The position numbers and the translations under genes are program-made. The notes beneath the pieces are model-generated. The model did not search any database. It saw only the letters and a program-made list of their open reading frames with translations, and was not told where the DNA came from. Shown in pieces: positions 1-4,660 of a DNA stretch of 7,097 nt (positions within the stretch are counted from its first letter, which is position 1; each line of letters begins with the position of its first letter). The stretch comes from Gammaproteobacteria bacterium (lineage in GTDB: Bacteria > Pseudomonadota > Gammaproteobacteria > Coxiellales > Coxiellaceae), in assembly GCA_021774015.1 (NCBI GenBank), contig JAJFJO010000271.1, positions 1-7,097 of the forward strand, given 5' to 3'.

Positions 1-2
1 AT

Positions 3-935
3 GGCCTTTTCCCCGAGATTACTTGTTTACTGCTGCAGCACGGTTGTAGGTTGAGTTGTGACTTTGCTAATACAATAGCCTTCCTGGAGCAAAATGGAAA
101 TGGAAGTGATGTTTCTGTTAAGCAAGAGCTTTTAGAGCACCTATGGCCACACTTTAGCTTATTCCAAGCTTTTGAAAGAAGAGATATAGAAGCCATTTTA
201 ACGGGGCTCGTTGCTGTTCCTGAGGAGCAGCGACAGGTTTGCTCTAATAATGGTGACACTTATTTACATAAAGTCGCTATGTTAATTAATGAAAGGAATC
301 CGCGAGCTAATGAAGTACTAGAGCTTGCATTGTGCAATGGTTATCGGGTTACAATGCACAAACTAAATACTGCGGAGCAGCGCCCAATTGATATGGTCAG
401 CCATCCTCGAGATAAACTGAAATTAAAAACTTTATTTGAAACTGTTTTACGTGTCCAGTTGCTTGATAACCCGAAAAGTTCGCAATTAATAAGAGAATTA
501 TGTTCTGGGATATATAGCCTTGGTGAGGGCACAATCGATGAATTAAAGCGAGCAGAGGATATATTATTCAATATTGTTATGTATCAATGCACATTTAACT
601 TTTTATATGCTGAAGCTGCCTCCGCCCTTCAGAAGTTTGTTGCTGATATTCTTTTTATAAAAAGTGCAAATATTTCATCTGAGCAATGCCCATTGCTATT
701 TTCGGCCGAGGATAGAAGGAACCTGAAATTAACTCTAGATAACTTGAGCTATCTTAATCGTATCGCGTTAGAAGAAAGTCCCATGGCTGGTTGGAATGCA
801 GGAGTAAGCTACAATAAAAGGCCAAGATCTGCTCCTGCTGATTCGGAGCCTTTGGGAGTGGGTTTGTTCGACGTTGGTGCTCAAGCAGAGTCTGCTGCGA
901 GCGAGGAATCTTGTGCTGCTGCACGATTAGGATAA
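3..935 (+). CDS. Ankyrin-repeat protein, C-terminal part (5' end outside window)
   Basis: The frame is open from the left edge (first full codon at 3) to TAA at 933-935, so 310 residues of a longer protein are visible. The TTG at 51 is internal rather than a start, because the residues before it (PEITCLLLQHG) already read as the second half of an ankyrin repeat. A second repeat is seen in NGDTYLHKVAML followed by EVLELALCNGYRV, matching the G-x-TpLHxA helix and the xxLLxxGa helix of the family. After the repeats comes a mostly alpha-helical region of roughly 130 residues that I do not recognise. The tail is of a different character: a basic KRPRS patch, then a stretch rich in Ala, Ser and Glu ending AARLG. 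Ankyrin repeats bind other proteins and in bacteria are often found in effectors delivered to eukaryotic cells; an effector role is inference here. No clear terminator follows the stop. Confidence 0.75.
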   Translation, partial: GLFPEITCLLLQHGCRLSCDFANTIAFLEQNGNGSDVSVKQELLEHLWPHFSLFQAFERRDIEAILTGLVAVPEEQRQVCSNNGDTYLHKVAMLINERNPRANEVLELALCNGYRVTMHKLNTAEQRPIDMVSHPRDKLKLKTLFETVLRVQLLDNPKSSQLIRELCSGIYSLGEGTIDELKRAEDILFNIVMYQCTFNFLYAEAASALQKFVADILFIKSANISSEQCPLLFSAEDRRNLKLTLDNLSYLNRIALEESPMAGWNAGVSYNKRPRSAPADSEPLGVGLFDVGAQAESAASEESCAAARLG

Positions 936-1334
936 TGAAAAGGTATGCGTTATCAACGAGACTTTAGAGTAAGTTAGTGTGTCATCCTTTCTTATGTATC
1001 CCTGAGCCTTAATTTAACTTAGAAAACGCGCTCAACTGCATTCTTTACATATTCCGTTTTAACTCGGCCACCGATTCCATTTTTATACGGTCTCGTATTT
1101 CTAATATCAGTTTCCCCAGTCGTTTTGTTTTGGCTAGCTCATCATGAATTTCATTCGGTTCTGTGGTTTTTTTGATTCCTCACCGCTCGAATAAGACACT
1201 GGGGAAGACGAACGAGACTTCATACAGCTATCAGTCGAATATTACACAGTAAGTTGAGATGTGTGTAGCGATGAGGTCAATAAGGTGACTGCGCGATTTT
1301 TTACCTTCTCTAAGTAGGCTATATGGCAATGGGG
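936..1334. other. 399-base intergenic region with no intact gene
   Basis: This lies between the convergent ends of the ankyrin gene and the phosphatase gene. I see no intact reading frame with a ribosome site and no strong hairpin followed by a T-run for either gene. It contains a minus-strand two-frame small ORF (1045-1223), listed separately. It also holds a 9-base inverted repeat, TTCCCCAGT at 1112-1120 against ACTGGGGAA at 1198-1206, with 77 bases between the arms. A weaker 7-base inverted repeat, GTGTAGC at 1263-1269 against GCTACAC at 1334-1340, touches the end of the phosphatase gene and may be chance. Decayed coding DNA is a reasonable explanation for part of the region. Confidence 0.5.
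1045..1223 (-). pseudogene. Possible small gene or gene remnant split by a -1 frame change at an A7 run
   Basis: On the minus strand an ATG at 1223 opens a serine-rich frame (MKSRSSSPVSYSSGEESKK) that stops 12 codons after a run of seven A (1167-1173). In the -1 frame the reading continues as TTEPNEIHDELAKTKRLGK, then LILEIRDRIKMESVAELKRN, to TAA at 1045-1047, giving a joined product of 59 residues. The second half is charged and helical with heptad-like hydrophobic spacing, which looks more protein-like than random DNA. The A run sits in the exact A-AAA-AAA phase used by -1 programmed frameshifting, so either a single-base indel in a homopolymer or true frameshifting could explain it. There is no good Shine-Dalgarno sequence before the ATG and I recognise no family. 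It may simply be noise. Confidence 0.25.
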
Positions 1335-1976
1335 CTACACGGGATAAATGCGTTTAACTGCGTTTTTTAGGTTAAACAACTTTTTCTGATTCAGCCAGGC
1401 AGTGAACAGTTTGGCAGAGCTTTTTTGTGCCCCCTGTTTCTTTAGCCATGCTTGGTAGTATGGTAAAACGAGTTTGCCAACACTATTAGAATCAAAAGCT
1501 AAATAACGCCAAGAGGCTTGTTTGCCTATTATTGCCAAAGAAGGCTCATTCCTCAGAATAAGAGCAATGGCAGCAGCCATTCCAGAACGATCAGCACCTT
1601 GGCGGCAGTGAATTAGTAGAGGGCGTGGTGCGTTTTTGATGATAAATGTTAGAACTTGTAACTGCTCTTTAGTCGGCAGATCGTGTGCCGGCAGTGATAC
1701 ATTGTAAAGCGCAACATCATTTCGCTTGGCAATATGGGCTTCATCTTCCCACCATTTGCTACCGGGGTGCATGCTTCTCAGGTTAATGATCGTTCGAAGG
1801 TGGTGAGTTTTTACTATCTTTGCAAGCTCTACAGCAGGCAGTTCTGCGCTACGATAGATCTTGTTAGGGATAACGGTATGTATGTTGTAGCGTAATTGTG
1901 GGGTGAACCACCATATGGCTGCTAAGATGATTGCTAAGCCTAGAACGCTTCGCCAAGCTATGCTTTTTATGTTCAT
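1335..1976 (-). CDS. Membrane-anchored dual-specificity/tyrosine phosphatase-like protein
   Basis: This 213-residue protein carries the cysteine-phosphatase signature. The loop H123-C124-RQGAD-R130-S131 matches HC-x5-R-S, with C124 as the expected nucleophile and R130 as the phosphate-binding residue. D99 in LPAHDLP is a plausible general acid. The segments IYRSAELP (residues 40-47) and TIINLR (62-67) match the N-terminal strands seen in bacterial PTP/DSP-like proteins. Residues 9-24 form one hydrophobic segment after a short basic start, so the enzyme is probably held in the inner membrane or exported with the catalytic domain outside the cytoplasm. The start is supported by AAGGA six bases upstream of the ATG. 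The gene stands alone, divergent from the RRM-yadG-yadH operon and convergent with the ankyrin gene. The substrate could be phosphoprotein, phosphoinositide or another phosphate ester, and the sequence does not decide among them. Confidence 0.85.
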   Translation of the reverse strand: MNIKSIAWRSVLGLAIILAAIWWFTPQLRYNIHTVIPNKIYRSAELPAVELAKIVKTHHLRTIINLRSMHPGSKWWEDEAHIAKRNDVALYNVSLPAHDLPTKEQLQVLTFIIKNAPRPLLIHCRQGADRSGMAAAIALILRNEPSLAIIGKQASWRYLAFDSNSVGKLVLPYYQAWLKKQGAQKSSAKLFTAWLNQKKLFNLKNAVKRIYPV

Positions 1977-1988
1977 TGTGCTTCCTTT

Positions 1989-2018
1989 TGGCCTAAATGG
2001 TGAGTAGAATTTAGGCCA
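1989..2018. repeat. Perfect 10-bp inverted repeat in the phosphatase leader
   Basis: TGGCCTAAAT (1989-1998) and ATTTAGGCCA (2009-2018) are exact inverted copies separated by 10 bases. The element runs from the edge of the predicted -10 box to directly beside the AAGGA ribosome site (1983-1987). It could therefore be an operator that blocks the promoter, or a leader hairpin that affects translation. It has no T-run after it on the minus strand, so it is not a typical intrinsic terminator. Confidence 0.6.
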
Positions 2019-2047
2019 TGATACACTTATTTCTTAAACAGTGACAA
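2018..2047 (-). promoter_or_regulatory. Sigma70-type promoter for the phosphatase gene
   Basis: Read on the minus strand, TTGTCA (2047-2042, 5 of 6 to the -35 consensus) is followed after 18 bases by TATCAT (2023-2018, 5 of 6 to the -10 consensus). Transcription would begin near 2011, about 35 bases before the ATG at 1976. The spacing and the position relative to the gene are both good, but the call rests on sequence match only. Confidence 0.5.
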
Positions 2048-2072
2048 AATATTTGGGATATGTCTTTACAAT
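2041..2072 (+). promoter_or_regulatory. Weak candidate promoter for the RRM-yadG-yadH operon
   Basis: GTGACA (2041-2046) and TACAAT (2067-2072) each match the sigma70 consensus at 5 of 6 positions, but the 20-base spacer is longer than usual. If used, the start near 2079 would fall after the ATG at 2060, favouring translation from 2132. The -35 box overlaps that of the divergent phosphatase promoter. Confidence 0.25.
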
Positions 2073-2131
2073 CCTGGGTGGCTTTTCTACAATCGCGGAT
2101 TTGGATTCTTCAATTTGGATGGGCAACAAAC

Positions 2132-2488
2132 ATGACTAATACGACTACTATCATCGCAGCTGCAATCGTGGCAATTATCGTTATCGCTTTTATCATTATT
2201 CGCATGAAAAAGGCTGGTGGCAAATCTGCTTTTGTTAATAACCAGGTTTACGTGGGAAATATCCCTTACCATGTAAAAGACTATGAGCTAAAGAAATTCT
2301 TTGGCCAGTTTGGGGCTGTTCGCCAAACCCGTGTTGTTAAAAACACTCGTACAGGCCGCTCAAAGGGCTTTGCATTTATCACATTTGCTAATGCCCGCGA
2401 TGCTAATCAAGCATTGACTGCTAACGGTCAGGATATGAAAGGGCGCTCTATGGTCGTGAGAATTGCCAAGCCTCCTCGCCATGAATAA
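2132..2488 (+). CDS. Membrane-anchored RRM-domain RNA-binding protein
   Basis: From the ATG at 2132 this is a 118-residue protein with one RNA recognition motif. RNP2 is VYVGNI (residues 39-44) and RNP1 is KGFAFITF (78-85); both carry the aromatic residues that stack on RNA bases. The domain is complete, ending near VVRIAKPPRHE. In front of it residues 7-23 are almost all Ile, Val and Ala, followed by basic RMKK, which predicts one membrane anchor with the RRM in the cytoplasm. The frame is also open from ATG 2060, which would add 24 residues containing Trp and Phe. I prefer 2132 because the product then begins with a simple anchor, although neither start has a strong ribosome site. The gene ends 17 bases before yadG, so co-transcription is likely. 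Small RRM proteins occur in many bacteria, but a tethered form is uncommon in my recollection. Confidence 0.85.
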   Translation: MTNTTTIIAAAIVAIIVIAFIIIRMKKAGGKSAFVNNQVYVGNIPYHVKDYELKKFFGQFGAVRQTRVVKNTRTGRSKGFAFITFANARDANQALTANGQDMKGRSMVVRIAKPPRHE

Positions 2489-2505
2489 ATAAATGAGAGT
2501 TTCAC

Positions 2506-3423
2506 ATGCCAGCTGTATCAATTAAAGGGCTAAAAAAACGTTATCCCAGTGGAGTTGAAGCTTTAAAGGGAGTTAACTTAGATATTGCTGAGGGCGATTA
2601 CTTCGCCCTTCTTGGGCCGAATGGCGCTGGCAAAACGACAATCATTAATATTCTTACGTCACTAGTCCAGAAAACAGACGGTTCAGTCACTATTTTTGGT
2701 TATGATATAGATCGAGACTTTGCTAAAGCTAAGGCCCTTATTGGGGTTGTTCCCCAAGAAATGAATTTTAGTATTTTTGAAACAGTAAATCGCATTGTAG
2801 TAGATCAGGCCGGTTACTATGGTATTCCACCTAAAATTGCAGCAGAAAGAGCAGAGCACTATTTGCGTCAGCTAGGCCTTTGGGATAAACGAAATGCTAT
2901 GTCTAGAAGCTTGTCTGGTGGCATGAAGCGTCGTTTGATGATCGCACGCGCACTGATACACCAACCTAAACTATTGATACTTGATGAGCCCACAGCTGGG
3001 GTGGATGTTGAGTTGCGGCGTTCTACCTGGGAATTTCTACAAAAAATAAATGCGGATGGAGTTACCATTATTTTAACGACGCACTACTTAGAAGAAGCAG
3101 AAAGCCAATGTAATAGCATTGCAATTATCGATCACGGTGAAATTATAGAAAACACGAAGATGTCTCAATTTCTAAATGCACTAGATTATGACACCGTTAT
3201 TTTAAATTTAGGAAAACCCTATGAGCATTTGCCGGTGATTGATGGCTTTCGAATTGCAGCTCGAGACGATTTAACGTTGATTGCGGAAGTGCCAAAAGAT
3301 AGAACCATGAGTAAGCTATTTCAAGAGCTTGAGAGGTTGAATATTGTCGTGAATAGCGTTCAAAGTAAAACAAACCGGCTTGAAGAGCTCTACATCAATA
3401 AGACTAAAAGAGATAAAGTATGA
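2506..3423 (+). CDS. yadG: ABC exporter ATP-binding subunit YadG
   Basis: This 305-residue protein is a complete ABC ATPase. Walker A is GPNGAGKTT (residues 37-45), the Q-loop glutamine is Q84, the signature is LSGGM (136-140), Walker B with the catalytic glutamate is LLILDEP (156-162, E161), and the switch histidine is H193. After the core, residues from about 215 form the regulatory tail typical of ABC-2 drug or polysaccharide exporter ATPases. Length and the partner gene match E. coli YadG (308 residues). It powers transport by the permease encoded immediately after it; the stop overlaps the next start as ATGA at 3420-3423. The ribosome site before the ATG is weak (TGAGAG), which suggests coupling to the upstream RRM gene. 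The substrate is not established; export of a lipid, glycan or drug-like molecule is possible. Confidence 0.92.
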   Translation: MPAVSIKGLKKRYPSGVEALKGVNLDIAEGDYFALLGPNGAGKTTIINILTSLVQKTDGSVTIFGYDIDRDFAKAKALIGVVPQEMNFSIFETVNRIVVDQAGYYGIPPKIAAERAEHYLRQLGLWDKRNAMSRSLSGGMKRRLMIARALIHQPKLLILDEPTAGVDVELRRSTWEFLQKINADGVTIILTTHYLEEAESQCNSIAIIDHGEIIENTKMSQFLNALDYDTVILNLGKPYEHLPVIDGFRIAARDDLTLIAEVPKDRTMSKLFQELERLNIVVNSVQSKTNRLEELYINKTKRDKV

Positions 3424-4193
3424 GTCACGGACTGCAGTGGATAGCATTTAAGACGATTGTTCGCAGAGAGATGCGTCGTGTTGTTAGAATTTGGGCTCAG
3501 ACATTATTCCCGCCCGTTGTTACTACAACCCTATATTTTGTTATATTTGGCGGAGTGATCGGGCGCCATGTGGGTGAGATTCAAGGTTACCCGTACATCA
3601 CATTTATTGCGCCGGGTTTAATCATGCTGTCTATTATTAATAACTCGTATTCGGCTACGGTATCTGCATTTTTCAGTGCAAAATTTCAGCGCAGTATTGA
3701 GGAGTTGCTGGTTTCACCTGTTTGGAACAGCGTAATCTTAATTGGTTATATGATGGGTGGTATTTTTCGAGGTGTTTTGATTGGTATTATTGTTGCTATT
3801 ATCGCCTCTTTTTTTACGACACTAGGGATGTACTCATTTATTAGTGTCGTTGTTGTTGCTATGTTTTCATCTGCCATATTTTCATTGGGCGGGCTTATTA
3901 ATGCCATCTACGCAAAAAGTTTTGATGATATATCGATTATCCCAACCTTTGTTTTGACGCCATTAACGTATTTGGGTGGTGTTTTTTATTCGATAAAAAT
4001 GCTGCCGCCCGTATGGCAATATATTTCTATGGTCAATCCCATTGTCTATATTGTTGATGCATTTCGCTATGGTTTTTTAGGTATCGATGGCTTGCATGTA
4101 TGGTTTTCTTTTCTTGCAATGTTTGCATTCATTATTATATTGTTTTTTATAGCCTTATATTTAATCGCTAAAGGTCAAGGGCTTAGGGAGTAA
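3420..4193 (+). CDS. yadH: ABC-2 type exporter permease YadH
   Basis: This 257-residue integral membrane protein has about six hydrophobic segments and resembles E. coli YadH (256 residues) throughout. Shared landmarks from memory of that protein include RIWAQTL-PPV (residues 23-33), FIAPGLIM (62-69), FQRSIEELL (89-97), the run FVLTPLTYLGGVFYS (177-191), NPIVY (206-210), FRYGFLGI (215-222) and the GQGLR end. The block around 177-191 is the conserved ABC-2 membrane family signature. It forms the transmembrane pore half of the YadGH exporter, with two copies expected to pair with two YadG subunits. Translation is probably coupled to yadG through the 4-base overlap. It is the last gene of the operon, and no T-run terminator follows before the structured RNA at 4240. 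Confidence 0.93.
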   Translation: MSHGLQWIAFKTIVRREMRRVVRIWAQTLFPPVVTTTLYFVIFGGVIGRHVGEIQGYPYITFIAPGLIMLSIINNSYSATVSAFFSAKFQRSIEELLVSPVWNSVILIGYMMGGIFRGVLIGIIVAIIASFFTTLGMYSFISVVVVAMFSSAIFSLGGLINAIYAKSFDDISIIPTFVLTPLTYLGGVFYSIKMLPPVWQYISMVNPIVYIVDAFRYGFLGIDGLHVWFSFLAMFAFIIILFFIALYLIAKGQGLRE

Positions 4194-4239
4194 CCCTTAA
4201 CCTCAAAATGTACTATATTAGTAGTGAGAAATAAGCGGT

Positions 4240-4411
4240 AAGGGATGCCTAAGGGCTGGTATTCCTGGGCCAACATTATGTCAATAGGGAAGAGAAGCGG
4301 GATGACGTTGTGTGCAGGCCGAGGCTTCTCGGACTCCTAATATGTCACAGCTTCCTACCACGTAGTCTAAACCAGAGCCCAGATGTCAATACCAGCCCTT
4401 AGGCGTCTTTT
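4240..4411 (+). ncRNA. ssrS: Probable 6S RNA
   Basis: Two arms, 4247-4263 and 4388-4404, are perfect 17-base inverted copies, and wobble pairs extend the stem to about 4240-4411. Inside, CTGGGC (4265-4270) pairs with GCCCAG (4377-4382). Next comes an open bubble (about 4271-4285 opposite 4357-4376), then AGGGAAG with CTTCCT, and an apical hairpin CCGAG-GCTT-CTCGG (4319-4332). A long closing stem, a central bubble of about 15 by 20 nt and an apical hairpin is the layout of 6S RNA, which binds sigma70 RNA polymerase by mimicking an open promoter. The stretch CCTGGGCCAACATT resembles CCUGAGCCGAUAUU at the same place in E. coli 6S. TATATT at 4214-4219 could be a -10 box, giving an RNA of about 185 nt, but I see no -35 box. 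No strong terminator follows. An element with terminal inverted repeats is the main alternative, but no flanking duplication is seen. Confidence 0.65.
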
Positions 4412-4660
4412 CAAAAGAAATATAAGTTTGACCCTATTATACTAACACCAGAGCATTAAAATCAATTAAACAACAAGAGCAATTGAAGGTTAATTACATT
4501 TAGCTGTTATTGCTGGCGCGTGATCCAGTGCGATGATCGATGTACAATGAACAAATAGACAAGTTTTAGAAACTATTATCATCTCAAAGTGGGGGCGACA
4601 TTCTTAGGTTGTAGTGATAGAGTGACAATAATGTTTTCCATTGTGAAAGGTGACTTATCT
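4412..4660. other. 249-base AT-rich leader between the structured RNA and the large ORF
   Basis: I find no gene here. Just after the RNA, CTTTTCAAAAG forms only a short weak hairpin. Candidate promoter boxes exist but none is convincing: TACAAT at 4543-4548 lacks a -35 box, and TAGACA (4556-4561) with TATCAT (4577-4582) has a spacing of only 15 bases. An in-frame ATG at 4631 could extend the large protein by ten residues, but it lacks a ribosome site. Confidence 0.4.
4647..4652 (+). promoter_or_regulatory. Ribosome binding site deciding the start of the large ORF
   Basis: AAGGTG lies eight bases before the ATG at 4661, a good match and spacing for a Shine-Dalgarno sequence. The in-frame ATG at 4631 has none, so 4661 is the better start. 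Confidence 0.6.

Noticed and set aside
1..54. Frame starting ATG at position 1
   Set aside because: It ends at TGA 52-54 after 17 codons and overlaps the ankyrin frame, which continues from upstream.
341..571. Minus-strand 76-codon frame
   Set aside because: Antisense to the ankyrin gene, with no family resemblance or ribosome site.
2087..2272. Minus-strand 61-codon frame
   Set aside because: Antisense to the start of the RRM gene; low-complexity Asp/Asn/Ser sequence from reading the Ile/Val-rich anchor backwards.
2868..3068. Minus-strand 66-codon frame
   Set aside because: Antisense to the conserved signature and Walker B region of yadG.
4183..4200. Small hairpin TTAGGG-AGTAA-CCCTTAA at the yadH stop as a terminator
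   Set aside because: The stem is only three G-C pairs plus mismatched A-T pairs, and no T-run follows.
4240..4411. Miniature inverted-repeat transposable element
   Set aside because: The ends are inverted repeats, but no target duplication flanks them. The interior also continues to pair in the order expected for 6S RNA. It is kept as the alternative in that entry.
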